64,000 nt of DNA from Novosphingobium pokkalii (GCF_014652855.1 NZ_BMZP01000015.1:1-64000); one strand, 5' to 3'. Positions 34,415 to 43,793 are shown, numbered from the stretch's first letter. Notes: generated from the letters alone by a model not told the origin. Numbers and translations: made by a program.

Positions 34415-36862
34415 TCAGAACCGGACCGTAGCGGTCATGCCATAGGTGCGCGGTTCGCGGAGGATACCGCGACCGAAGCCGAGCGCAGGCAGCGTGAGGC
34501 TGCTGACATAATCTTTAAGGTTGGTAAGATTCTTACCCCAAAGAGTCAGGTCCAGCTTCCCATCCAGCACCGTAAGCGTCGCGTTCGCATTGATGACGAC
34601 ATGTTCCTTGTCGACGTTCGCAAAATTATATCCTGCGACGTCCGCCGCAGAGGTAACGGCGCCATTCTCGCTATCGTGATATACGCCTGAAGAGTCCTGA
34701 TAAAATCCCTGCGGATAGTTGAACTGCGAGGATTGATATACCAGGTCGGTCTGCAGTGCGAGCTTACCGCTGCCGACATCTCCGTGCCAGCGCGGCGAAA
34801 GCGATGCCGTCCAGCGCGGGGTCAGCTGAAACGGCTCGTGGCTCCGATCGAAGTTGTTGAAATCGATGAACGAGGCGTATTTCGGCTTGGTATAAGCGGC
34901 CGTCGCGTTTACCTGGAATCCTCCTCCCAGCAGGGCGGTAACTTCCAGTTCTGCACCGTAGATATCTACGGCCCCTGCGTTGGAAGCGACGGTTACGATC
35001 GCGTTGTTCTGTGCCACCAAGGTGCTAATCTGCTTGTTCGTCGTATGCGTATAATAGGTAGCCAAGTTGATACGCAGCTTGCGATCGAAGAGTTCGCTCT
35101 TGATGCCGCCTTCATAGCTATAAACGATTTCTGGTGCGAACGGCAGCAAGGAGGCGGGCACGGCTGCGATACCGCGCAACGCGAAGCCGCCGCTGCGGAA
35201 ACCCTTGGCGGTCTTTAAATAGGCAAGAACGTCACGGTTGATCTTGTAGTCGATGGAGGCAGTGTATGCGACGCCGTCGAAGGAACCGCTACGCGCGTTC
35301 GGACAGCCCTGTGCCGGGAATCCGCAGAGAAACGAAACGATGGCGGTGCTGTTAGGATCGACCAGATAGGTCCCGTTGCTCGAAACCAGCGAGCGCTTGT
35401 CACGCGACCAGCGAAGGCCGCCCGTCACCGATAGCTTGTCGTTCACGTGATAGGTGGATTGGCCATAAACGCCGACACTCTTGGTATCGATCTTGCCGAA
35501 ATAGTCGGTAATCGCGCCCAGTCCGCCGGTCTGGAGCTTGCTGAGCTCCGGAAGCGTCGAAGACGGCGTGTCATCATTGCCGAACTCGTGGAACAGGAAT
35601 CCACCAACAGCATAATCCAGCGCGCCGGCGAGGGCCTTGCCGGTTACCGTCAGTTCACCCGACCACTGCTCCATCGCCTGTCTGGCGGCAAAACCATATT
35701 TGTCGGCCGCCGCCCCGTACAGAATCCTTACGCTCGATGCGTCAGGATCGCTGTTAATAAGCTGCGAGTCGGTGCTGCGATATCCGCCGATCGCTTTGAT
35801 TTCGCCAAAAGAGGTGCCGAGCGTGGCCGTTGCGGAGAAGGTCTTTGCGGTCAGGATCGCGCGGGGAATGGAGCTGAGCGAAGTCTGATACTGCGATGTC
35901 GCCAGCCCCACATCTTTTGCCAGGATTGCGTTACCACGTGCGAGGCATGCCGCTTGATTGGCCAGGCATCCGGCGGGGCCGAGCGCCTCTAGCCCCGCCT
36001 CGAACGACGGAAGACCATTGGGGCTGAAATAGGCAAGGCGACCCATATCCTGTAGCGTGTCGGTGTGATATTTCTCTCCAGACAACAGAAGTCGGAAGTT
36101 TTCCGTCGGATGTATCAGAACCTTTCCACGAATCGTATAGTCATTGACATTATTGAGCATCGTTCCCGTGTTTACTTCGCGAGCATAGCCGTCCCGACGG
36201 TTGCCGGAATAGGCGATGCGCGCCGCCAAGACATCGGTGACGATCGGAACGTTCAGGATGCCGGTCAGCGACTGCTGATTGAAGCGACCATAGGTGCCCG
36301 AAAGCGACCCGGAAAGCCCTTCTAACTCCGGATCCTTGGTATTGATCAGCATCGCGCCGCCGGTGGTGTTGCGGCCAAACAAAGTGCCCTGCGGCCCTTT
36401 CAGCGCCTGGAATCCGGCAACGTCGACCAGCGTGGCGGTAAGACCATAAGCACGCGCCCAATAGATGCCATCCACATAGGTACCAACCGAAGGATCGAGC
36501 GTGGCCAGCGTATCCTGCTGCACCTGGCCGCGCATCTGGATGATCACGGCAGCGGAACTGGTCTGGGAAGGGGCTATCTGCAAGCTCGGCGTAAGCGTAG
36601 CCACATCCGGAAAGGTCTGCGCATTCTGGCGCTTCAACTCATCGCCGCTATAGGCCGTGATCGCGATCGGCACATTCTGGATGTTTTCCGCGACCTTGCG
36701 CGCCGTGACCACGATTTCCTCGAGTTGTGCGGGCGAAGCACCGCCTTGGGCCGGCGTGGACTGCTGCGCTTGATGCACCTCCTGCCCCATCGCGGGTGAC
36801 GCGGCCAAGGCCACGGCGAGCGCACCAAGTGTCGAATATCCCAACGCTTTCTTGCAATGCAT
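34415..36862 (-). CDS. TonB-dependent outer-membrane receptor
   Basis: 815 residues. A signal peptide ends near SPAMGQ (residue 27), then the plug domain begins at LEEIVVTARK with ENIQNVPIAIT and carries GPQGTLFGRNTTGGA. A beta-barrel of about 600 residues ends in Phe (TATVRF), as expected for BAM-dependent insertion. Such sphingomonad receptors import hydrophobic or large substrates. Its place in the catabolic island and the palindrome 88 bp upstream make it the likely uptake route for the pathway substrate. Confidence 0.93.
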   Translation of the reverse strand: MHCKKALGYSTLGALAVALAASPAMGQEVHQAQQSTPAQGGASPAQLEEIVVTARKVAENIQNVPIAITAYSGDELKRQNAQTFPDVATLTPSLQIAPSQTSSAAVIIQMRGQVQQDTLATLDPSVGTYVDGIYWARAYGLTATLVDVAGFQALKGPQGTLFGRNTTGGAMLINTKDPELEGLSGSLSGTYGRFNQQSLTGILNVPIVTDVLAARIAYSGNRRDGYAREVNTGTMLNNVNDYTIRGKVLIHPTENFRLLLSGEKYHTDTLQDMGRLAYFSPNGLPSFEAGLEALGPAGCLANQAACLARGNAILAKDVGLATSQYQTSLSSIPRAILTAKTFSATATLGTSFGEIKAIGGYRSTDSQLINSDPDASSVRILYGAAADKYGFAARQAMEQWSGELTVTGKALAGALDYAVGGFLFHEFGNDDTPSSTLPELSKLQTGGLGAITDYFGKIDTKSVGVYGQSTYHVNDKLSVTGGLRWSRDKRSLVSSNGTYLVDPNSTAIVSFLCGFPAQGCPNARSGSFDGVAYTASIDYKINRDVLAYLKTAKGFRSGGFALRGIAAVPASLLPFAPEIVYSYEGGIKSELFDRKLRINLATYYTHTTNKQISTLVAQNNAIVTVASNAGAVDIYGAELEVTALLGGGFQVNATAAYTKPKYASFIDFNNFDRSHEPFQLTPRWTASLSPRWHGDVGSGKLALQTDLVYQSSQFNYPQGFYQDSSGVYHDSENGAVTSAADVAGYNFANVDKEHVVINANATLTVLDGKLDLTLWGKNLTNLKDYVSSLTLPALGFGRGILREPRTYGMTATVRF

Positions 36863-36950
36863 ATGGCCTCTCCATGTGTGATTATCGTTATATTACGCGC
36901 CTGCTTTGCGGCGTCGCTTTCCACTCATTTCGGAGGCAGCCTAAGCGTAC

Positions 36951-36966
36951 TTGACACTATCGTCAA
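36951..36966. promoter_or_regulatory. Palindromic operator candidate 10
   Basis: TTGACACTATCGTCAA, a complete match to the consensus, 88 bp upstream of the TonB receptor start. Confidence 0.68.
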
Positions 36967-37126
36967 TAATGCAACGCTTCGAAGGCCGAATTTGCCGCGC
37001 CGTAGCAGATATGCATCAACTTGCCGGTACCTTCACGCGCGTGCAGCAGGCAAACCGACGCGCGCCGGGCAGGGAGCGCAACGTGGCAGGCCGCAGGGGG
37101 TCGCTCTTCCACCATTATGCTCGTAA

Positions 37127-37142
37127 TTGATATTATCGTCAA
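37127..37142. promoter_or_regulatory. Palindromic operator candidate 11
   Basis: TTGATATTATCGTCAA, one mismatch in the left arm. It is followed after 3 bp by another copy, a tandem that could allow cooperative binding upstream of the flavin reductase. Confidence 0.58.
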
Positions 37143-37145
37143 TTA

Positions 37146-37161
37146 TTGACAAGAGTGTCGA
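37146..37161. promoter_or_regulatory. Palindromic operator candidate 12
   Basis: TTGACAAGAGTGTCGA, the same right-arm variant as the copy at 17907. It is 35 bp upstream of the flavin reductase ATG (37197), so a bound protein would block the promoter or early transcription. It is the rightmost copy found. Confidence 0.62.
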
Positions 37162-37196
37162 ACTGCGCTGCTCTCATCGCCCCGACGGAGATGAAA

Positions 37197-37688
37197 ATGC
37201 TGAATGCCCGTGAATTTCGCGCCGCCATGGCGAAGCTGCCGAGCGGGGTGTGCGTGATCACCACCAACGGCCCGGCCGGCCGCGGCGGCTTCACCGCATC
37301 GGCGGTCTGCAGCGTCACCGATTCGCCGCCTACCGTCCTCGTGTGCATGAACCGGCTTAGTGTGCAGCGCGAGACGTTTGCAAACAACGGCGTGCTCTGC
37401 GTGAACGTCCTGGCAGGGGATCAGGGCGACGTGTCTTTGGCTTTCTCTCAATCGGCACGGGAAGGCACTGCGAAACGATTCGAAACCGGCCTTTGGACGG
37501 AGGTCAACCACGGCCTTCCCGCCTTGCGGGGCGCGCTAGTGAGCCTCGCCTGCCGCGTCACCAATACCGTGGAAGTGGGGAGCCACAATGTGCTCTTTTC
37601 CGAAGTCGACGCCGTGATCGATTCGCCAGTAGAAAGCGGTCTAGTGTACTTCAAACGCGCATATTGCCACCCTGCGCCGATCGGATGA
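37197..37688 (+). CDS. Flavin reductase (HpaC-like)
   Basis: 163 residues of the flavin reductase fold: LPSGVCVITT near residue 15, GFTASAVCSVTDSPPTVLVC for flavin binding, and CHPAPIG at the end. It would supply reduced FMN or FAD to a two-component monooxygenase. ATG 37197 has GGAG six bases upstream; an ATG at 37191 is too close to it. No partner oxygenase is adjacent; the nearest candidate in the window is the flavin monooxygenase at 55659. Confidence 0.87.
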   Translation: MLNAREFRAAMAKLPSGVCVITTNGPAGRGGFTASAVCSVTDSPPTVLVCMNRLSVQRETFANNGVLCVNVLAGDQGDVSLAFSQSAREGTAKRFETGLWTEVNHGLPALRGALVSLACRVTNTVEVGSHNVLFSEVDAVIDSPVESGLVYFKRAYCHPAPIG

Positions 37689-37835
37689 GCGCTGTGACGG
37701 CGTCTTTCCCCGAACGAACACGGTGACCGGAAAAGGCCCAAAGATCGGGCTGGAGGACTAACCCCGATAACGAGATCGTACGGCATACAATGCGGCGGCC
37801 GTTGGTGAGCAGGATGAGGATGGGAACCAAACACC

Positions 37836-38648
37836 ATGAAAATGAACGGTGAGCAGCGGATTGCCGCACCGATCGAAGTCGTTTGGGCTGCACTGAACGA
37901 CGCTGACGTGCTGCGCGCCTGCATTCCGGGCTGCCAGTCGCTCGAACCGGTGGACGAGGACGCATTCAAAGCCGCCGCTACCATCAAAGTCGGACCGATC
38001 AGCGCCCGTTTCGGAGGTATGGTCAAGCTGTTCGATCGCGTTCCTCCACACAGCTACCGCATCAGCGGGGAAGGCAGCGGCGGGGCTGCCGGCGCCGTGA
38101 AGGGCGCAGCAGACGTCCATCTGGTCGCAGACGGCGACGCCACCATACTCCAGTACGACGTGTCGGCGGATATCACCGGGCGACTGGCACAATTGGGTGG
38201 CAAGCTGATCGACATCACCGCCAAACAACTTGCCGGGACCTTCTTTGCCCGGTTTTCGCAAGAGGTGGTCGAGCGTCAGGCAGAGGCGCCCGCGACAACC
38301 GCGGTCCACATGGACGAGATGACGGCACACCGGCCAGAGATCCAGCCGGTGTCGAGCCCGGTAGCGATTCCGCAGGCGGGCACGACCGGCGCCGGCAGCA
38401 CCTCGACGGGCATCTCCCTGCTATTGCTGCTCGCGGCCGCGATTGGCGGGTTCATCCTCGGCGAAACCGCCGGCGGCTGGGATGCCTCGGGCAATCTGGG
38501 AGGCGCAGCGGTGGGCTTGCTGGTGATCGTAGTTGCCGCCGCCGCCTTCCAGTTAGGCCAACGCGCACAGCGGCCGACGACCACCGTCAGCCTCGATGCC
38601 GACACGATCGCAAGGCTGGCCCGTGCAATGGAGAGGCAACACAAATGA
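37836..38648 (+). CDS. CoxG-like SRPBCC protein with C-terminal membrane segments
   Basis: 270 residues. Residues 1-150 form the SRPBCC (CoxG) domain with VWAALNDADVLRACIPGC and KVGPISARFGG. A linker rich in Pro and Ala follows, then two hydrophobic segments near 192-210 and 222-240. CoxG proteins anchor molybdenum hydroxylases to the membrane or help insert the cofactor. Its stop overlaps the CoxM-like gene (ATGA), beginning a four-gene overlapping operon. Confidence 0.87.
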   Translation: MKMNGEQRIAAPIEVVWAALNDADVLRACIPGCQSLEPVDEDAFKAAATIKVGPISARFGGMVKLFDRVPPHSYRISGEGSGGAAGAVKGAADVHLVADGDATILQYDVSADITGRLAQLGGKLIDITAKQLAGTFFARFSQEVVERQAEAPATTAVHMDEMTAHRPEIQPVSSPVAIPQAGTTGAGSTSTGISLLLLLAAAIGGFILGETAGGWDASGNLGGAAVGLLVIVVAAAAFQLGQRAQRPTTTVSLDADTIARLARAMERQHK

Positions 38649-39511
38649 AAGCGGCACCTTTCGACTATCTCGAGGCCGGTTCCGCCGATGAAGCAGTATG
38701 CCTGCTCGGCGAAGCGGGCTCGGACGCCGCCGTCCTGGCAGGGGGGCAGACGCTGATGCCGCTGCTGGCCCTGCGCATGACGTCCCCCACGGTCCTGATC
38801 GATATCAACCCGGCGGACGACATGGCCGGGATCACGCACACAGGACATGGCCTGCGCATCGGCGCGCGTACCCGACAGGCCGACGCCCTGCACGACCCGT
38901 TTGTGGCTCGCCACCTGCCGATCCTAGGCGAAGCACTAGGCCATGTCGGACATTACCAGACGCGCGCGCGCGGTACCGTCGGCGGCTCGATTGCGCTGGG
39001 CGAGCCGGCGGCCGAACAGCCGGCGGTGGCGGTGGCTCTGGGCGCCAGCATCGAACTCCGCTCGACGCGCGGCACCCGACAGGTGCCGGCGCGCGAATTC
39101 TACCTGGCCCCCTACGCGACCGCCCGGGCGGAGGACGAGGTGGTGATCGCCATCCACTTTCCGGCATGGCCAGCGGCTAGCCGCGCCGTTTTCCAAGAAG
39201 TGGCGCGCCGGCGCGGCGATTTCGCGTTGGTCGGGCTGGTAATGTTGCTGGATGTCCAGGATACAAGGGTGGAGCGCGCGGGGATTGCTTGGTTCGGCAT
39301 GGGCCCCACCCCCGTTGCCGCCACTACCGCCGAACAGGCGCTAACCGGAGCCACGATTGCCGACATCGACCCGCGCGAGCTGGCGCAACTGGCGTTGGCC
39401 CAGGTTGAACCGCCCGAGGACCTCCATGCCTCCGCCCACTACCGGAGGACGGTCGCCGCGCGCATTTTCGAGCGCCGATTTCGCACTCTGACCGAAAAGG
39501 TCGCCGCATGA
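38645..39511 (+). CDS. Molybdenum hydroxylase FAD-binding (medium) subunit
   Basis: 288 residues of the CoxM/xanthine dehydrogenase FAD-binding family. LAGGQTLMPLLALRM and RARGTVGGSIALG are the two FAD-binding loops, and a C-terminal CO-dehydrogenase flavoprotein domain follows. It passes electrons from the 2Fe-2S subunit to the acceptor. Overlaps of 4 bp on both sides tie it to the small- and G-subunit genes. Confidence 0.9.
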   Translation: MKAAPFDYLEAGSADEAVCLLGEAGSDAAVLAGGQTLMPLLALRMTSPTVLIDINPADDMAGITHTGHGLRIGARTRQADALHDPFVARHLPILGEALGHVGHYQTRARGTVGGSIALGEPAAEQPAVAVALGASIELRSTRGTRQVPAREFYLAPYATARAEDEVVIAIHFPAWPAASRAVFQEVARRRGDFALVGLVMLLDVQDTRVERAGIAWFGMGPTPVAATTAEQALTGATIADIDPRELAQLALAQVEPPEDLHASAHYRRTVAARIFERRFRTLTEKVAA

Positions 39512-39981
39512 GCCTACATTTCGTCGAGTTCGAACTGAACGGGTGCCAGATCGACGGCATGGTGGAGGCGCGGCGCACCTTGCTCGACTTCCTGCGCTGC
39601 GATGTCGGCTGCACCGGTCCCCATGCTGGCTGCGAACACGGCGTCTGTGGAGCCTGCACCGTGCTGGTCGAAGGCCAGGCCGTTCGTTCCTGCCTGATGC
39701 TCGCGGTCCAGGCGAACGGCAAGACGGTGGAGACCGTCGAGGGACTGAGCGGAGGGCCGAAGGAACTGCATCCGATTCAGCAGCTGTTCCGCGAGGAGTT
39801 CGCGCTGCAATGCGGATTCTGTACACCGGGCTTCCTGATGACGCTGGTGGCGCTCGACCGGTCTGAGCCGCGCCCAAACGCGGCGGAAATGCGCGAAGCG
39901 CTGTCAGGCCATCTGTGCCGCTGCACCGGATATCAGGGAGTCTTGCGCGTAATTGACCGGCTTACGGAGGACCGCAAGTGA
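39508..39981 (+). CDS. Molybdenum hydroxylase 2Fe-2S (small) subunit
   Basis: 157 residues of the CoxS type. The plant-ferredoxin-like cluster site reads CEHGVCGACTV with a later Cys in RSCLM, and the second cluster site reads CGFC and CRCTG in the C-terminal four-helix domain. It relays electrons from the molybdenum centre to the FAD subunit. The stop overlaps the large-subunit gene. Confidence 0.93.
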   Translation: MSLHFVEFELNGCQIDGMVEARRTLLDFLRCDVGCTGPHAGCEHGVCGACTVLVEGQAVRSCLMLAVQANGKTVETVEGLSGGPKELHPIQQLFREEFALQCGFCTPGFLMTLVALDRSEPRPNAAEMREALSGHLCRCTGYQGVLRVIDRLTEDRK

Positions 39982-42293
39982 GCGAACATCCCATTGCCAC
40001 CGGTGCCCGCTTCGTCGGCAAGAGGATCCAGCGCAAGGAAGACCGCCGGCTGCTGACCGGGCGGGGCACCTATATTGACGACGTGGTCGTGGCGGGGATG
40101 CTGCATGCAGCATTCGTTCGCAGCAATGTGGCGCGCGGCCAGATCCTGCGGCTGGATATAGCCCAGGCGCGCGCACTGCCCGGGGTGTTCGCGGTCTACA
40201 TTGCGGCGGACCTCGACCAGCTGGGCTGCCAGCCCGGCAATCCGGTGTTCGACATGCCGGGCTGCCCTTCGCCCGACAATGGCTTGTTGGCGCGCACGGA
40301 CGTCCGATTCGTCGGCGATCCGGTGGCGATCGTACTCGCCACGACGCGCGCGATCGCCGAGGACGCGGTAGCCTTGGTCGAGGTTGACTATCGCGCTGAG
40401 GCCCCCGTCATCGGCATCGCCGCAGCCCAGACGATGCCCCCGGTCCATCCACATCTGCCCGATAATCTGGTCAACGCCATGGACAGCGGCCGGGACGACG
40501 AGATCGACGCCATCTTCGCAAGCGCCGCGCATGTGGTGGAGGATACCATCCGCAATTGCCGGCAGGCGCATATGCCGATGGAGACGCGCGGCCTAGTCGC
40601 AGCGCCGGACGGAACCGGGGAATTGACCGTCCACGCAGCCTGCCAGAGTCCGCACCTGTCCGCGCTACACATTGCCACGGCCTTCAACATGAACCAGCAT
40701 CAGGTGCGCGTCATCGGCAAGGACGTGGGTGGTGGGTTCGGCCTGAAGATGTCGCCGCAACGCGATGACATGGCGGTAATCGCCGCGGCCATCTTGGCGG
40801 GACGGCCGGTCAAGTGGATCGAGGATCGGCTCGAAAACCTGATCGCCGGCGGCCAGAGCCGCGAAGACCAGATGTCTGTTCGGCTGGCGTTCGATGCGGA
40901 TCACCGGCTGCTCGCTGCCGATGTCGAGTACGACTGCGACTTCGGGGCCTATCCCTATGCCACGCAGTCCAGCGCCAGCCTGGTGACGCCGATGTTTCCC
41001 GGCCCCTACCGACTGCCTCGCTATCGCTGGAAGGCGAAGGGCTGGTACACGAATACCAGTGGTCTCGTACCATATCGCGGCCCATGGATGCTGGAAATGT
41101 TCGCACGGGAGGCCATGTTCGACGTGGCGGCCCGGGAAATGGGTGCGGATTCGATCGAACTCCGCCGCAAGAACATCATCGGTAAGCCCGATCAACCCTT
41201 TCAGACCGCGGCCGGGTTCGTCCTGGCCGACATCAGCCCGCGTGAGACGATGGAGCTGGCCGTCTCGGCGATCGACGTGCCTGCCTTCCGCCGCGATCAG
41301 GCGCACGCACGCGAACAGGGGCGCTATCTAGGGCTCGGGTTGGCCAACGGTATCGAACCGACGACGGTTTCGTTCGGCTATTTCGCATCGGACATGGCCC
41401 ATGTGCGAATCGAGGCGAACGGCCGGGTGACGGCGATGACCACCACCTTTTCCCAGGGCCATGGCACGGTGACTTCGCTTGCACAGGTGATCGCGGAGCG
41501 ACTGGGCGTGCCGTTCGAGGATGTGACCGTGGTCGAAGGCGACAGTTCGCAAATCGGGTTCGGTTCGGGTGCGGGCGGCAGCCGCCAAGCCGTGGCCGGG
41601 GGCGGCGCGGCGATCAAGGCGTCTGACCTGCTACGCGAGAAGATTCAGCGGATCGCCGCCCACGCCTACAACGCCAGCCCCGAGGCCGTACGCATCGAAA
41701 ACGGCGTGATCACCATCGAGGGGGCACCGGAAGTTCGCTCGTCCGTGGCCGAGATTGCGCAGATCGCCTATGTCGCGCCCGACCGGCTGCCGCATGATAT
41801 GGAAATGGGGCTGGAGAGTCAGTATCGCTACCGCCCACCGCCCATGGTGTTGGCCAATGCCACGCACGCCTGCATCTGCGAGGTCGACGTGGAGACCGGC
41901 AAGGTCTCGATTCTGCGCTGGGTGGCCGGAAGCGATTGCGGCGAGTTGATCAATCCGGCGATCGTCGAGGGGCAGATCGCGGGCGGGGTTGTCCAGGGCA
42001 TCGGCGGGGTGCTGTTTGAGCACCTGCGCTACGACGAGGACGGGCAGCCACTGGCCGTTACGCTGAAGGACTATCTGCTTCCCACGGGGCTCGACGTTCC
42101 CCGCATCGAGTACCAGCACATGTGTACCCCTTCGTCGACCCCCGGGGGTTTCAAGGGGGTGGGCGAAGGCGGCGCGATGATTTCGCCGCCGACACTGGTC
42201 AATGCCATTGCCGATGCGCTGGCCCCATTCGGCAAGCGTTGGCTGAATATGCCGCTTTCGCCTGACCGCATCGTTTGCGCGCTGGAACAGTAA
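39978..42293 (+). CDS. Molybdenum hydroxylase large (molybdopterin) subunit
   Basis: 771 residues of the CoxL/xanthine dehydrogenase large subunit family. The N-terminal a/b-hammerhead domain starts with GKRIQRKEDRRLLTGRG, cofactor contacts include GKDVGGGFG, and the catalytic Glu is in GVGEGG near the end. The active-site loop with the Cys of genuine aerobic CO dehydrogenase (AYxCSFR) is absent; the equivalent region reads PYRGPWMLEM. It should therefore hydroxylate an organic substrate, perhaps a ring or CoA-bound carbon of the pathway, rather than CO. Confidence 0.9.
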   Translation: MSEHPIATGARFVGKRIQRKEDRRLLTGRGTYIDDVVVAGMLHAAFVRSNVARGQILRLDIAQARALPGVFAVYIAADLDQLGCQPGNPVFDMPGCPSPDNGLLARTDVRFVGDPVAIVLATTRAIAEDAVALVEVDYRAEAPVIGIAAAQTMPPVHPHLPDNLVNAMDSGRDDEIDAIFASAAHVVEDTIRNCRQAHMPMETRGLVAAPDGTGELTVHAACQSPHLSALHIATAFNMNQHQVRVIGKDVGGGFGLKMSPQRDDMAVIAAAILAGRPVKWIEDRLENLIAGGQSREDQMSVRLAFDADHRLLAADVEYDCDFGAYPYATQSSASLVTPMFPGPYRLPRYRWKAKGWYTNTSGLVPYRGPWMLEMFAREAMFDVAAREMGADSIELRRKNIIGKPDQPFQTAAGFVLADISPRETMELAVSAIDVPAFRRDQAHAREQGRYLGLGLANGIEPTTVSFGYFASDMAHVRIEANGRVTAMTTTFSQGHGTVTSLAQVIAERLGVPFEDVTVVEGDSSQIGFGSGAGGSRQAVAGGGAAIKASDLLREKIQRIAAHAYNASPEAVRIENGVITIEGAPEVRSSVAEIAQIAYVAPDRLPHDMEMGLESQYRYRPPPMVLANATHACICEVDVETGKVSILRWVAGSDCGELINPAIVEGQIAGGVVQGIGGVLFEHLRYDEDGQPLAVTLKDYLLPTGLDVPRIEYQHMCTPSSTPGGFKGVGEGGAMISPPTLVNAIADALAPFGKRWLNMPLSPDRIVCALEQ

Positions 42294-42636
42294 TCGGGCG
42301 GGCGTAACGCGCCGGGCCGGAACTGATAGACCGGACTGGCCCTATTTGCCGGCTGGGATAGTAAAGCGGCCGACGGGCCAGGGCCTTTTTCAAAGGGCGC
42401 GGCGCGCGAGACCTCGGGCACCGGAGGCGATGCCCTTCTCCTCGCCGCCCGAGACACAGCTTCACCGCCAGAGCTTGCCGCCGGCGGGCGCACGCGGCTT
42501 CGAACCCACAGGTGCCTCCCCTCGTAAATCCGGTCGGGAAGACGCAGGTTTCCGGAAAAATGCCCCGTCGCGTGCCCCGGATTTTTTTGCCGGCACCAAG
42601 TCACTGTGACACCTAATCTTTTCCCAGTACCTTACG
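42294..42636. other. Intergenic region at probable island boundary
   Basis: A 343-bp stretch with no supported gene. It holds an imperfect hairpin with a T-run around 42383-42402 that may end the hydroxylase operon, and a tRNA-3'-end-like GGTTCGAA on the minus strand near 42500 that could not be folded into a tRNA. Confidence 0.45.
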
Positions 42637-42855
42637 CTACCAGCGGCGCTTCTTGCCCTCGAAACCATCCTTAACCCGATCGATCCATTCGACCACCTCG
42701 CGCTGGCTCCAGCGGGCCGCGAAGGGCGATAATTTGTAGGGTGCAGGAAATCGCTGCTGCCGAATGAGGCGGTAGATCATCGTCTTGCCCAGGCACACGC
42801 GCCGCTTCACCTCGTCGATCCGCAATAGCCGGTCGACTTCCTCCGGCGGGGTCAT
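42637..42855 (-). CDS. AlpA-type phage regulatory protein (MerR-like HTH)
   Basis: 72 residues with the AlpA pattern: LLRIDEVKRRVCLGKTMIYRLI (described here in part, 10-31) is the helix-turn-helix, and RFPAPYKLSPFAARW followed by VVEWI is the wing and recognition block. AlpA proteins control excision of prophages and integrative elements and are usually next to integrases; none is in the window. Its ATG overlaps the end of the truncated DUF2254 gene, placing it exactly at the break. Confidence 0.78.
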   Translation of the reverse strand: MTPPEEVDRLLRIDEVKRRVCLGKTMIYRLIRQQRFPAPYKLSPFAARWSQREVVEWIDRVKDGFEGKKRRW

Positions 42856-43793
42856 TTCGCCCTCTCGCGTGAGCGCAGGTCTTGCAGCGCGCTGCGCCGG
42901 GCGCCGAGCGCGCAGGCATTACGCAAGGCAGCGGCGGCCTGTTCGGTGCAATTTTCCGCCGGCCATGCCGTCATCAGCACGCTGTGCTTGTGGACGAAGT
43001 CTCCCGGCTCGCCATGCAGGCGGACGATCATGTCGTGCGCATGCGCCACCTCGATGATGGAAGCCACGTCGATCAGTTGGATATAGCCGATGCCGTGGCA
43101 ATGGATCGGTGCGCCCTGCTCCGGGTCGACATGGCGGGTATCGACCGGCGAGGTCTCGGGAGCAGGCGTGTCGCCAGAGCCAGGGGGCGCGGGCCGTTGA
43201 TCGCTGGGTGGGAAGCGGGCCTCGATATCGGCAACCAACCGTGCGCCGATCTGTTCGATCACGCTGTTGATGTGGATGCGCATGGGCACATGGTGGATGA
43301 AGAAGATCAGCACCGCGATCGAGCAGAGCACCAAAACGAGTGCGATCAGCAGGGCGAGTTGCGGCACGAAGGCGACGGCCGAAGTGCCGCCCTCTCCCGC
43401 CGAGCGGATGGTGCGCAGCACGACCAGTGAATAGACGAAAGTGGCGATGAACGTGCCCAGCGTAACCTGGTTGCCGCGATCGGACATGAAGTTGCTGAGC
43501 AGGCGCGGCCCATACTGGCCCGATGCATAGACCACTGCCGCGATGGTGACCGAGAACGTCGTGCCCGCCACGCCGATCATCGAACCGCCAATCGCCGACA
43601 GCAGGCTGCGCGCACCATCGGGCCGCGCCGCATCGAGCCCGGGCAATCCGGTTGTCCATGCGGTCGAGCCGGCGTGGCTGTCGATCGTGACCGTGGTCAG
43701 CGCCAGCAGCAGCGCGGCCAAGGCCATGATCGTTGGCACGAACCAATAGCTTTCGCGCAAGGTGTCTGACAGCCGCAGCAGGCGTGCCTTCAT
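42852..43793 (-). pseudogene. DUF2254 membrane protein, C-terminally truncated
   Basis: 313 residues. Four hydrophobic segments in the first 170 residues (for example FVPTIMALAALLLALTTV and VLVLCSIAVLIFFI) and HCHGIGYIQLIDV match DUF2254, whose members usually run beyond 400 residues. The reading ends soon after GARRSALQDL, where intact relatives continue with a long conserved helical region. The missing part and the overlap with AlpA suggest an insertion or deletion joint near 42870. The shortened product may still be made, since its ATG overlaps the antiporter stop. Confidence 0.7.

Larger units (their letters stand above)
36863..37196. promoter_or_regulatory. Divergent promoter region with three palindromes
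   Basis: A 334-bp stretch between the TonB receptor and the flavin reductase genes. It holds three copies of the palindrome, one towards the receptor and two, 3 bp apart, towards the flavin reductase. Nothing else is recognised. Confidence 0.6.

Noticed and set aside
42470..42530. tRNA-3'-end-like GGTTCGAA block on the minus strand
   Set aside because: The T-stem does not pair and no anticodon or acceptor stem can be drawn; at most a degraded attachment site.
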